NCBI GenBank assembly: GCA_052388275.1
Contig: JBQTII010000037.1
Coordinates: 1-19,647 of the forward strand
Source of the DNA: JBQTII01 sp052388275
GTDB taxonomy: Bacteria; Actinomycetota; Actinomycetes; Sporichthyales; Sporichthyaceae
Reading direction: 5' to 3'
Length of the DNA stretch: 19,647 bases
The notes under the pieces are model-generated. The model ran no database searches. It saw only the letters and a list, made by a program, of their open reading frames with translations, and was not told where the DNA came from. The position numbers and the translations under genes were made by a program. Each line of letters opens with the position of its first letter. The stretch's first letter is position 1. Positions 1 through 6,577 of this stretch are shown here, piece after piece.

Positions 1-1
1 G

Positions 2-169
2 AACGCGGTCTGGCACATGCTCACCAACGGCGAGTTCTACGCCGATCCCGGCGGCGATTTCTACACCCGCCGCGACCCCGACCTGGCCAAACGCCGCGCC
101 CTGCAACAACTCCGCCAGCTCGGCTACAAGGTCACCCTGCAACCATCCCCTGACGCGAAGACCGGGTGA
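2..169 (+). CDS. IS110-type transposase, C-terminal fragment (5' end outside window)
   Basis: An open frame enters from the left edge and ends at TGA 167-169, leaving 55 codons. The peptide contains VWHMLTNGEFYADPGGDFY followed by a basic stretch and QLRQLGYKVTLQP. This resembles the extreme C-terminus of IS110-family transposases, which typically read WHLL...Y.DLG.DYF.RR...LE.LGY.VTL and lie after the Transposase_20 domain. IS110 enzymes have a RuvC-like DEDD catalytic domain at the N-terminus, which cannot be seen here, so activity cannot be judged. The stop codon lies in the loop of a perfect hairpin (147-185), and a tRNA-Tyr gene follows 55 nt later on the other strand. Family assignment rests on pattern memory of a short tail; another transposase family is possible. 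Confidence 0.6.
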   Translation, partial: NAVWHMLTNGEFYADPGGDFYTRRDPDLAKRRALQQLRQLGYKVTLQPSPDAKTG

Positions 170-185
170 ATCTTCGCGTCAGGGG
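147..185. terminator. Perfect 15-bp hairpin, probable bidirectional terminator
   Basis: CCCCTGACGCGAAGA (147-161) is followed by a 9-nt loop and its exact reverse complement TCTTCGCGTCAGGGG (171-185). The loop holds the transposase stop codon. On the minus strand the hairpin starts 39 nt after the tRNA-Tyr 3' end, so it could end both converging transcripts. Neither side has a T-run, which is common for terminators in high-GC actinobacteria. An alternative is an end structure belonging to the insertion sequence. Confidence 0.65.
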
Positions 186-223
186 CCCATCGGTCCAGCT
201 GGTGTTCCTCGCTGCGCTGGTTG

Positions 224-304
224 TGGCAGATCCAGGATTCGAACCTGGGAAGCTTTCGCGACGGATTTACAGTCCGCTCCCATTGGCCGCTCGGGCAATC
301 TGCC
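224..304 (-). tRNA. tRNA-Tyr (anticodon GTA)
   Basis: On the minus strand the molecule starts GGCAGAT at 304 and closes with ATCTGCC plus discriminator A at 224, a perfect 7-bp acceptor stem. The anticodon arm is GCGGA-CTGTAAA-TCCGT, giving anticodon GTA (tyrosine) with T33 and A37. A long variable arm (CGCGAAAGCTTC) makes it a class II tRNA, as expected for bacterial tRNA-Tyr. The T arm is CCAGG-TTCGAAT-CCTGG. The 3' CCA is not encoded (CAA follows the discriminator) and would be added after transcription. The gene lies between a transposase remnant and yajQ, and diverges from yajQ. Confidence 0.95.
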
Positions 305-341
305 TCAGCCGCGGTGGGCTCCTGTGACGGGCCACTGCGGC

Positions 342-362
342 GGTTGGAAGAATAACCCAACC
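342..362. promoter_or_regulatory. Divergent promoter region of tRNA-Tyr and yajQ with a small inverted repeat
   Basis: The 82-nt gap between the tRNA and yajQ must drive both. GGTTGG (342-347) and CCAACC (357-362) form a perfect 6-bp inverted repeat around an AT-rich centre in an otherwise GC-rich stretch. On the minus strand the centre reads TATTCT (354 to 349), an acceptable -10 box placed about 45 nt before the tRNA. No convincing -35 box is visible on either strand, so the assignment is tentative. Confidence 0.35.
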
Positions 363-386
363 CCCCGGCATGAAAGGACCCGCACC

Positions 387-878
387 GTGGCCGCCGACTC
401 CTCGTTCGACGTCGTGAGCAAGGTCGACCGCCAGGAGGTCGACAACGCGCTGAACCAGACCGAGCGCGAGCTCGCCAACCGCTTCGACTTCAAGAACACC
501 GGCGCGAAGATCGGCTGGTCCGGTGAACGGATCGAGATGCAGGCCGAGTCCGAGGACCGGGTCAAGGCGATCCTGGACGTCTTCAAGGAGAAGCTGATCA
601 AGCGGCAGATCTCTTTGAAGGTCCTCGACGCCGCCGATCCGCAGCTGTCCGGCAAGGAGTACAAGATCTTCGCGAACATCACCGAGGGGATCTCCCAGGA
701 CAACGCGAAGAAGGTCTCCAAGATCATCCGCGACGAGGGCCCCAAGGGCGTCCAGGCGCAGATTCAGGGTGATCAGCTCCGGGTCTCGAGCAAGAAGCGC
801 GACGACCTGCAGACCGTCATCGCCCTGCTGAAGGCGAAGGACTTCGACTTTGCGATCCAGTTCGACAACTACCGCTAA
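387..878 (+). CDS. yajQ: YajQ family nucleotide-binding protein
   Basis: The 163-residue product matches the usual length and sequence of YajQ/DUF520 proteins: ADSSFDVVSKVDRQEVDNAL at the start, NRFDFKNTGAKI near residue 35, a central KEYKIFANI...GISQDNAKKVSKIIRD, and a final DFDFAIQFDNYR. Family members have two ferredoxin-like domains; several bind cyclic di-GMP and act as effector proteins, though the role in actinobacteria is unclear. The start was placed at GTG 387 because GAAAGGA (372-378) sits 8 nt upstream and the length then fits the family. An in-frame ATG at 324 would add 21 unrelated residues. The gene diverges from tRNA-Tyr, and its stop overlaps by 3 nt the stop of the convergent gene on the other strand. 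It is the most securely assigned protein in the left part. Confidence 0.95.
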   Translation: MAADSSFDVVSKVDRQEVDNALNQTERELANRFDFKNTGAKIGWSGERIEMQAESEDRVKAILDVFKEKLIKRQISLKVLDAADPQLSGKEYKIFANITEGISQDNAKKVSKIIRDEGPKGVQAQIQGDQLRVSSKKRDDLQTVIALLKAKDFDFAIQFDNYR

Positions 879-2365
879 TTCTCGGCGCGGTAGACCCGGA
901 CCTTGCCGTGCTTGCTGATCGTGTACCCGGGGGCAGGCTCTCCGACCTCGCCGTCGCGGGCCAGCGGCAGTGGCACACCCGCGGCGGTCACGCTCAGGCG
1001 TGAAACCGTCCGTGCGGTGAACACCGGCGTGTTCGCCAACCTGCCGGTGAGGACGGCGAGGACCAGGCGGGTGCGCGAGAGCGGCCGCGTCGCATCCACC
1101 CCTCGCACGTCCAGCAGGCCGTCATCGAGGCAGTCCCGCCAGGACGGGGCGAAGCCGGGCGGCGCGTAGCGGCAATTACCCACGAACAGCAGCCACAGCC
1201 GGTGGTGCTCACCGTCAATGAATACCTCGACGGGCTCCGAGCGGTGCAGGATCCGCGCAAGTGCGACCACCATCGCCGGCCACTTGCCCAGGCGCTCCTC
1301 CAGCTGTTCGCGGGCGGTGACGATCTGCGCGTACGCCCCGAGGCTGGCGTTGTTGGCGAAGACGACGGGAGACCGGCCCGGCGCCGCGTCGTCGGAATGC
1401 ACCGCCACCGTGGCCACGTCGACCCAGCACGCGCTACCCGCCGCAGCGGCAGCGAGGGCGTCGTCGATACTGCCAAGACCCAGATCCCGGGCGAAGTGGT
1501 TGAGCGTGCCGCCGGGGATGACCAGCAGCGGCAGGTCTGCAGCAAGGGCGACGGCGATGGCAGCGTTGACCGAGCCGTCCCCACCCGCAACTCCGAGCAC
1601 AGAGGCCGCATCGGCCGCCTGGTCGAGCAGAACGGACAGATCCTCGCCCTCCCCGCGCACGTGCACGCTCGCCGCGGGAAAGGCCGCGGTCACGGCCTCG
1701 GTAACCGCCGCGGCCGCGTCGTCCCCGGCACCGGCGTTGGCGACCACCACCAGCCCGGTGCCGTCCCCGAGGTCGGGAACCTCGGCGGCCGGTGGGCGCT
1801 CTGCCGGCTCAACCGACGGGCGCACCGGCCACGCCCGCGTCAGGGCCCAGTTCGCGGCCGCGCCCACCGCAAGACCGGCCAGAACGTCGCTCGGGTGGTG
1901 CGCGCCGTTGTGCACACGAGAGACCCCGACCCCGGCCGCCAGGATCCCGACCGGCACCGCGGCGGCGCGGCTCTCCAGCGCCACGCCAGTGGCGAACGCG
2001 GCCGCCGAGGCCGTATGCCCGGAGGGAAAGGAATAGGTCACCGGCTGGCGCAGCAGCCGGCGAGCGAGCGGAGTCTGTGTCAGGCCGGGGCGCGTTCGAC
2101 GAAACAGATACTTCGCCGGTCCGTTCGCGGTCGCGCTGGCAAGCACCAAGGCGCCGAGCCCCCGCAGCGCGGCCCTACGCAGTCCTGGGCGACGGCTCGC
2201 CCACAGCGCGGTGCCGATCCCGGCCCAGAGCACTCCGTGATCCGCGGCTCGGGACAGCGCCGGCAGCACAGTGTCCGCGCGCGCAGTGCTGTGGCGGTGC
2301 AGAGCTGCGATGAGCTCCTCATCGACGCGCCGCAAACCCCGCACCGGCCCAGCAAAGCGGATCAA
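875..2365 (-). CDS. Bifunctional PAP2 phosphatase / diacylglycerol kinase-like protein
   Basis: The 496-residue protein fuses two lipid-metabolism domains. The N-terminal half is a PAP2 (type 2 phosphatidic acid phosphatase) domain with all three motifs: KYLFRRTRPG (85-94), SFPSGHTAS (112-120) and SRVHNGAHHPSDV (149-161), set among hydrophobic stretches that suggest membrane location. The C-terminal half is a DAGK/LCB5-type lipid kinase catalytic domain with GGDGSVN (261-267) and PGGTLNHFARDLG (284-296). Such fusions are known in actinobacteria; the lipid substrate is not established. Opposed phosphatase and kinase functions would interconvert a lipid and its phosphate, which is inference. 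The start is TTG 2365, with GGAG about 11 nt upstream; no better in-frame start is evident. It lies 175 nt downstream of the metalloprotease on the same strand, behind two sets of repeats. Confidence 0.9.
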   Translation of the reverse strand: MIRFAGPVRGLRRVDEELIAALHRHSTARADTVLPALSRAADHGVLWAGIGTALWASRRPGLRRAALRGLGALVLASATANGPAKYLFRRTRPGLTQTPLARRLLRQPVTYSFPSGHTASAAAFATGVALESRAAAVPVGILAAGVGVSRVHNGAHHPSDVLAGLAVGAAANWALTRAWPVRPSVEPAERPPAAEVPDLGDGTGLVVVANAGAGDDAAAAVTEAVTAAFPAASVHVRGEGEDLSVLLDQAADAASVLGVAGGDGSVNAAIAVALAADLPLLVIPGGTLNHFARDLGLGSIDDALAAAAAGSACWVDVATVAVHSDDAAPGRSPVVFANNASLGAYAQIVTAREQLEERLGKWPAMVVALARILHRSEPVEVFIDGEHHRLWLLFVGNCRYAPPGFAPSWRDCLDDGLLDVRGVDATRPLSRTRLVLAVLTGRLANTPVFTARTVSRLSVTAAGVPLPLARDGEVGEPAPGYTISKHGKVRVYRAEN

Positions 2366-2376
2366 CCTGGGAGCGG

Positions 2377-2433
2377 CTCCGGGTTCCCCCGCGGCACCTC
2401 CGGGTTCCCCCGCGGCGCCGTCGCGGTCCCCCG
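2377..2433. repeat. 21-bp tandem repeat upstream of the PAP2/DAGK gene
   Basis: CTCCGGGTTCCCCCGCGGC occurs at 2377-2395 and again exactly at 2398-2416, a 21-bp period. A degenerate third copy (GTCGCGGTCCCCCGC) begins at 2419, in register. The array ends 12 nt before the TTG start of the minus-strand gene, so it would lie in its 5' leader or promoter. It may be a simple duplication. Confidence 0.7.
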
Positions 2434-2507
2434 CTCATTCATGACCGGCGGCCCACTCAACTCGGACAACAAATCACCCCGGGCCGTGGTCGCTGGCTTA
2501 TTCATGA
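2433..2507. repeat. Pair of direct repeats GCTYATTCATGA, possible operator half-sites
   Basis: GCTCATTCATGA (2433-2444) and GCTTATTCATGA (2496-2507) differ at one base and start 63 bp apart, six turns of B-DNA. Each carries the palindromic core TCATGA. They lie between the metalloprotease stop and the PAP2/DAGK start, both minus-strand genes, and are AT-richer than their surroundings. Binding of a regulator is inference only. Confidence 0.4.
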
Positions 2508-2540
2508 GCGAGGAAACCGACCCGAGACAAGGACCGCGAC

Positions 2541-4418
2541 TCAGGACCCGCCCCTTTGCAGGACTCCGTTCACGGTCAGCGCGTAGGGCGCGTAGGCGGA
2601 CAGCACCTCTTGACTGTCGTCGTGGCTGACCACGGCGATGACGGTCTCGAATCCGTCGAAGGCATTGAGCGCCTTGGCCGCCAAGGTGAGGTTGAAGGCG
2701 GAATCGAACGTCTTCACCAGCACCCGCTTGCCGCCGGGGTCCAGACCGACCAGCCGCAGCTTCCAGTTCTCGACCGCGACCTCCTCGTCGTTACTGGGGA
2801 CGGCGGCGGCGCCCGCGAATACCAGGCTGCGCAGATCCTGCCCGGCGAGGTCCTTGTCGCCCTTGCGAAGCACCACGTAGTCCGCCCCGTTGGGGGCCGC
2901 CCCCTGGCGCAGGTAGGCCTCGTCCACGCGGTAATTGATCTCGGCGCGCAGGCTATCCGTGGTGATGGCAGACCGCTTGACCCCGACCACGTTGGTGTCC
3001 GGGTCGCTGGCGATGTTGTCGAGCAGGTTCGTCAGCTGGAAGTCGTGGACCAGGTCGAGCACCTTGGTGCCGGGGGCGACCTTGTCCAGCGCGGCCTGGA
3101 CGCTGGGCAGGCCCTGCAGGGAGCCGTCGCGGTGCAGCGCGGAGATCAGGTCGGCGCCGTAGCGGTCGAAGAGGTAGAGCAGGAAGGACCAGGCGTTTCC
3201 GTAGTCGGCGAGCACGTCCGAGCCGCCGCCCTGGTCCTCCCAGGCCGTCAGCGAGTTCTCCGGACCACCGCAGGGGTTCGGGTTCGGGTTGGACGGGCCC
3301 TTGGTCTCGCCATAGCCCTGGAAGCAGTAGATGTGGCCCTCGCCCCGGGTCTGCTTGATCGAGCGCCGGGGGTCGGCGTAGCCGACGAAGAACGGCGCCA
3401 TGTCCGACAGGCCCTCGTTGATCCAGATGGTCTCGGTGGGGTCGGTGTAGCTCATCAGCAGGTGCTGGTACTCGTGGGCGAAGACGCTCTCGTACAGCTG
3501 GGGGCGCGCCGGCCGGGATTGGCAGATGTCCTCGCTCGGCTCGTTCTTCGGGTTCTTGCCCGTGCGGTGCAGCCAGTCGAAGGCGTCAATCGTCATCACG
3601 TTGCGGTCGGTGATCACGTTGAAGATCGGGGCGAAGAACCCCGCGATGTAGGTGCGGTTGTTGACGAAGTCGTAGAAGTTCGGGTCGCGCACGTTGTCGA
3701 TCAGCGCGACGGTGGAGTCCCCGCTGCCCCGAAAGTCGAGGCCCAGCGGGCCGAGTTGGCCGATGGAGCCGGTGCCGTTGCGCGAGGGCGCGACGGAGAA
3801 GAATTTCGTCTCCTTCGGCAGTTGCTTCTCCTGGAACTCATCGGCCAGGAACTGCGCCTGCGCCGGGGTCACCACGGTGGGGTCGGTCACGGTGGCGCGG
3901 CAGTCCCCTTCCGGGAACGCGGTACCCGAGGAGATTGCGTCGGACCCGCTGGCGACCCACACCTCGATGTTGTCGCGCTTGCCGGAAAGCGTGTACTCCT
4001 TCAGGAAGATGCCGACCGCGGGCACCGCGCTCGGGGTGTTTCCGCTGGCGTCCAGCGCCGGCCACATCCGCTTGGTCCCGACCGCCGGGGTCTCGGCGGG
4101 CACCAGGCCGGGCAGCGCCGCCGTCAGGCCCTTACCCCGGCTCGCGAGCAGCTGCGCCGCCTCATCGGCGTTCACCGCGCTGCGGCCGAACATCGCAGCG
4201 AGTTCGGGCGAGAGCGTGAAGGTCAGCTCGTGCGGCAGGTGGCCGACGATCGCCGGATCCAGCGCCGCGTCCTGCTCGTCGGCGTGCACCAGCTCCTCGG
4301 CGAGTGCGGCCTGGTCCGGGATAGCGGCGGCCAATCCGAGCGCCAGCCCCACCGCGCTGAGCACCGCGGTGCTGCGGAAAACAAATGACGACGTACCGGG
4401 CTTGCGATGACGCGCCAT
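2541..4418 (-). CDS. Secreted zinc metalloprotease (HExxH, gluzincin type)
   Basis: The 625-residue protein has a basic N-terminus (MARHRK) and a hydrophobic segment at about residues 15-33, ending in AAAIPDQAALA: a Sec signal peptide. AHEYQHLL places the zinc motif HEYQH at 315-319. INEGLSDMA supplies a likely third ligand, Glu335, 16 residues later, in the NEG context of gluzincins such as the M30 (hyicolysin-like) group. Four cysteines (173, 299, 365, 383) could form disulfides outside the cell. The C-terminal ~200 residues look beta-rich and may be a separate domain. The ATG start is supported by TGGAGG 8 nt upstream. The peptidase family assignment is approximate; secretion and metal binding are better supported than substrate. 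Confidence 0.8.
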   Translation of the reverse strand: MARHRKPGTSSFVFRSTAVLSAVGLALGLAAAIPDQAALAEELVHADEQDAALDPAIVGHLPHELTFTLSPELAAMFGRSAVNADEAAQLLASRGKGLTAALPGLVPAETPAVGTKRMWPALDASGNTPSAVPAVGIFLKEYTLSGKRDNIEVWVASGSDAISSGTAFPEGDCRATVTDPTVVTPAQAQFLADEFQEKQLPKETKFFSVAPSRNGTGSIGQLGPLGLDFRGSGDSTVALIDNVRDPNFYDFVNNRTYIAGFFAPIFNVITDRNVMTIDAFDWLHRTGKNPKNEPSEDICQSRPARPQLYESVFAHEYQHLLMSYTDPTETIWINEGLSDMAPFFVGYADPRRSIKQTRGEGHIYCFQGYGETKGPSNPNPNPCGGPENSLTAWEDQGGGSDVLADYGNAWSFLLYLFDRYGADLISALHRDGSLQGLPSVQAALDKVAPGTKVLDLVHDFQLTNLLDNIASDPDTNVVGVKRSAITTDSLRAEINYRVDEAYLRQGAAPNGADYVVLRKGDKDLAGQDLRSLVFAGAAAVPSNDEEVAVENWKLRLVGLDPGGKRVLVKTFDSAFNLTLAAKALNAFDGFETVIAVVSHDDSQEVLSAYAPYALTVNGVLQRGGS

Positions 4419-4452
4419 GCGGTGAGCCTCCAGAGGTCGTTACCTACACCAC

Positions 4453-4465
4453 ATTCGGGACGAAT
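4453..4465. promoter_or_regulatory. Small inverted repeat upstream of the metalloprotease
   Basis: ATTCG-GGA-CGAAT is a perfect 5-bp inverted repeat 35 nt upstream of the metalloprotease ATG, in the region where its promoter or leader should lie. The adjoining CGGGACGAATCCCG overlaps it as a second nested palindrome. It could be an operator or a leader hairpin. The rest of the 238-nt gap (4419-4656) holds a TTGACA at 4533-4538 with no matching -10 box, and nothing else recognised. Confidence 0.3.
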
Positions 4466-4644
4466 CCCGCCTGAGCTTGGTGAACAGGCTTTGGGCGGAG
4501 TCTAAGCAGGGTTGCCCCGACGTGTCGCAGCCTTGACAGGATGCGGGACCGGGCCTGAACTCCCTGGTGCACGCCCACCTGCAGGCTCCCTATGCCCCTG
4601 CTCAAGTCCTGGCAACGTCGACGCCGTGATGTCCGGGTCTGACA

Positions 4645-4650
4645 CATAAT
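4645..4650 (+). promoter_or_regulatory. -10 box CATAAT, leaderless geometry
   Basis: CATAAT matches the consensus at five of six positions and ends 6 nt before ATG 4657, so transcription should begin at or next to the start codon. No Shine-Dalgarno sequence precedes the ATG. No -35 box is evident. Confidence 0.5.
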
Positions 4651-4656
4651 CGGCGG

Positions 4657-4980
4657 ATGCGTTCCGCGCCCGACATCGCCGCGGGGCCGAGGTGGCACCT
4701 GCAAGCCCGCCGACTACGGCGACTGCGCCTGTACTCCTACTGCCTGACCCTGCTCGCCTGCGTCATGGCCCTGCTCGCGTTCATGTACCTGGCACAGGGG
4801 CTGGCCGACCGTGATGGGTCCTTTGCCGCGCTCGGCGCCGGATTCGTGGTGGGCACCGGCGCCGCCCTCTGGGGTGCGGTCCTGGTGACCCACGCCCCGC
4901 TGCCTCGGCCGCCGGTTGTGCACGCTGTCCGACCGGTGTCCGCCCTGCGCCCGCCCGGCACCTCTGCCAGCGCAGCCTGA
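4657..4980 (+). CDS. Small membrane protein with two predicted helices, function unknown
   Basis: The 107-residue product is not recognised. A basic N-terminal region (LQARRLRRLR, about residues 16-25) precedes a hydrophobic helix at about 26-48. A short polar loop (ADRDG) follows, then a second glycine/alanine-rich helix at about 54-78, and a proline-rich tail to residue 107. By the positive-inside rule, both ends would lie in the cytoplasm. The amphipathic layout and codon bias support a real gene even without homology. It has no ribosome-binding site but a -10-like box 6 nt before the ATG, consistent with a leaderless mRNA. The next gene on the same strand starts 62 nt after its stop and appears to have its own -10 box. 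Confidence 0.6.
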   Translation: MRSAPDIAAGPRWHLQARRLRRLRLYSYCLTLLACVMALLAFMYLAQGLADRDGSFAALGAGFVVGTGAALWGAVLVTHAPLPRPPVVHAVRPVSALRPPGTSASAA

Positions 4981-5030
4981 CAAGCTCTGCCGAGCGGGCG
5001 AAATCGTCCCCGTCGCCGTGATCCGCGCTC

Positions 5031-5036
5031 TACCGT
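5031..5036 (+). promoter_or_regulatory. Possible -10 box TACCGT, leaderless geometry
   Basis: TACCGT fits the actinobacterial TAnnnT pattern and ends 6 nt before GTG 5043. No Shine-Dalgarno sequence is visible before that start. Weak on its own; included because the same spacing recurs at other genes here. Confidence 0.35.
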
Positions 5037-5042
5037 TGTGCT

Positions 5043-6272
5043 GTGCGGGCACGCTGGCGGAGCGGAGCGCGGGTCGGCGGCAACGCCACCGTGACGATGG
5101 CGGTCGTCGCCGCGACGCTGTCCGCCCTGGTCGGCCTGGGTCTGGCCACCACCTCCGAGCGCGACCCGGGCACCGCCGGTCCGGCCCCGACCCCAGAGCC
5201 GACCGCGACATCACCGGTGACCGGCGGCGCGCTGACCGCTCCCGTGACCTCACCGAGTCCCGCCCCGAGTGCGCCCGCGCCGCCGACGTTCACCGCCACG
5301 GCGCTCGCCGCGGGTGAGCGTGCGCCGCAGTTCGTGGTCGTGTCCTTCGACGGCGGCGGGAACCTGGAGCAGTGGGCCCGCTGGCTCGACGTCGGTGCGC
5401 GTACCGGTGCGGACATGAGCTTCTTCCTCTCCGGTACCTACCTGATTCCGAACGAGCGGCGAACGCTGTACCGCCCGCCGGGCAAGCCGGTGGGCAGCTC
5501 AGAGATCGGGTTCAGCAAGACCGCCACCGATGCCGTGCTCCGCCTGGAGTTCGCCCGTCGGGCGTTCGCCTCCGGGCACGAGATCGGCACCCATTACAAC
5601 GGCCACTTCTGCGGCGCGAATGGCGTGGCGCGGTGGTCGAAGGCCGACTGGCGCAGCGAGCTGGCCCAGTTCGACGCCTTCCTGCGGGACTGGCGCGCGA
5701 ACAACGACGTGCCGACCGCCGCCGCGCTGCCTTTCGGCCCCGACGACATCGTCGGCGGGCGCACGCCGTGCCTGGAGGGCAAACGCAGCGAGCTCTTCCC
5801 GGCCCTGGTGGAGCGCGGATTCCGCTACGACACCAGCGGTTACGGGTACCTGAACTGGCCCGAGCAGCGCAGCGACGGGCTCTGGGACATCCCGATGCAG
5901 GTGCTGCGGATGGCCGGCAGCGGGTCCTACGTGCTGTCGATGGACTACAACTTCTACGAGCGTCAGTCCGGCGCGGCACCGGCGGAACCCTCTCGCTACG
6001 ACGCCATGCACCAGCAGGTACTCGACACCTACCGCAACGCCTACGCCGCGGTCCGCGAAGGCAACCGTGCCCCGCTGATCCTGGGCGCACACTTCGCCCC
6101 GTGGAACGGCGGCATCTACGGCGACGCGCTCGCGGACTTCGTCACCGAGACCTGCGACGACCCCGGAACCCAGTGCGTGTCCTTCATCCAGCTCATCGAG
6201 TGGCTGCAGGCTCAGGACCCTGCGGTGCTTGCCAGGCTGCAGGCCCTGCCGAGCGAGTCCATGGACTACTGA
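5043..6272 (+). CDS. Secreted or membrane-anchored NodB-like polysaccharide deacetylase homologue
   Basis: The 409-residue protein has an N-terminal hydrophobic segment (about 16-36) and then a Pro/Thr/Ala/Ser-rich linker (about 43-85) typical of exported actinobacterial proteins. The folded part has carbohydrate esterase 4 (NodB fold) features: FVVVSFDGGG (97-106) as motif 1, MSFFLSGTYL (125-134), GHEIGTHYNGH (178-188) with His184 and His188 in the metal-binding HxxxH spacing, GFRYDTSG (259-266), and LILGAHFAPW near the end. Motif 1 has Asp103 followed by Gly where classical enzymes have a second, metal-binding Asp, so activity is uncertain. Four cysteines (190, 243, 371, 378) may pair. A cell-wall or exopolysaccharide substrate is likely. 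The GTG start lacks a Shine-Dalgarno sequence. Confidence 0.75.
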   Translation: MRARWRSGARVGGNATVTMAVVAATLSALVGLGLATTSERDPGTAGPAPTPEPTATSPVTGGALTAPVTSPSPAPSAPAPPTFTATALAAGERAPQFVVVSFDGGGNLEQWARWLDVGARTGADMSFFLSGTYLIPNERRTLYRPPGKPVGSSEIGFSKTATDAVLRLEFARRAFASGHEIGTHYNGHFCGANGVARWSKADWRSELAQFDAFLRDWRANNDVPTAAALPFGPDDIVGGRTPCLEGKRSELFPALVERGFRYDTSGYGYLNWPEQRSDGLWDIPMQVLRMAGSGSYVLSMDYNFYERQSGAAPAEPSRYDAMHQQVLDTYRNAYAAVREGNRAPLILGAHFAPWNGGIYGDALADFVTETCDDPGTQCVSFIQLIEWLQAQDPAVLARLQALPSESMDY

Positions 6273-6281
6273 GCCCAAGCT

Positions 6282-6315
6282 TTCTAGATTATGGCTAGAC
6301 AGGTAGAATCTAGAA
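6282..6315 (+). promoter_or_regulatory. vapBC promoter-operator: 9-bp inverted repeat over the -10 box
   Basis: TTCTAGATT (6282-6290) and AATCTAGAA (6307-6315) are perfect inverted copies separated by 16 nt. TAGAAT (6304-6309) is a near-consensus -10 box that runs into the right arm and ends 7 nt before the vapB ATG at 6317, so the mRNA should be leaderless. VapB or the VapBC complex typically represses its own promoter through such palindromes. A further CTAGA lies between the arms at 6295-6299. Confidence 0.75.
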
Positions 6316-6316
6316 C

Positions 6317-6571
6317 ATGGCGCTGAGCATCAAGGATCCTGCAACCGACCAACTCGTCCGGGCGCTGGCGCAGGAGACCGGCGAATCGATCACCCAAGCG
6401 GTGACCATCGCCGTGGCCGAGCGTCTGGAACGGATTCGCGGTAGCGCAATCGCCCCCGACCTCACCGCAGAGCTGCTCGCCATCGGTCAACGGGTGCGGG
6501 CACTACCGATCCTGGACGCTCGTACACCCGAGGAGATCCTGGGCTACGACGAGCACGGATTGCCGAGCTGA
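6317..6571 (+). CDS. vapB: VapB-family antitoxin
   Basis: The 84-residue protein starts MALSIKDPATDQLVRALAQ, then GESITQAVTIAVAERLERI, and ends in TPEEILGYDEHGLPS. This matches the Rv0623-like VapB group (PSK transcription factor family). The N-terminal half is a ribbon-helix-helix-type DNA-binding domain; the acidic C-terminal tail binds and blocks the toxin. The ATG lies immediately after the palindromic operator, with no ribosome-binding site and a -10 box 7 nt upstream. The vapC start follows 6 nt after the stop, so the two are co-transcribed. It neutralises VapC and, as a complex, probably represses the operon. Confidence 0.9.
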   Translation: MALSIKDPATDQLVRALAQETGESITQAVTIAVAERLERIRGSAIAPDLTAELLAIGQRVRALPILDARTPEEILGYDEHGLPS

Positions 6572-6577
6572 CCCCGC

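Noticed and set aside
2556..4388. Long plus-strand open frame (610 codons) opposite the metalloprotease
   Set aside because: Its product is an Arg/Gly/Val-rich shadow without recognisable motifs, while the minus strand encodes a signal peptide and an intact HExxH site.
4533..4538. Perfect TTGACA -35 hexamer on the plus strand
   Set aside because: No -10 box at 16-19 nt downstream (the best is TGAACT), and the closest gene start is over 100 nt away with a better-placed CATAAT.
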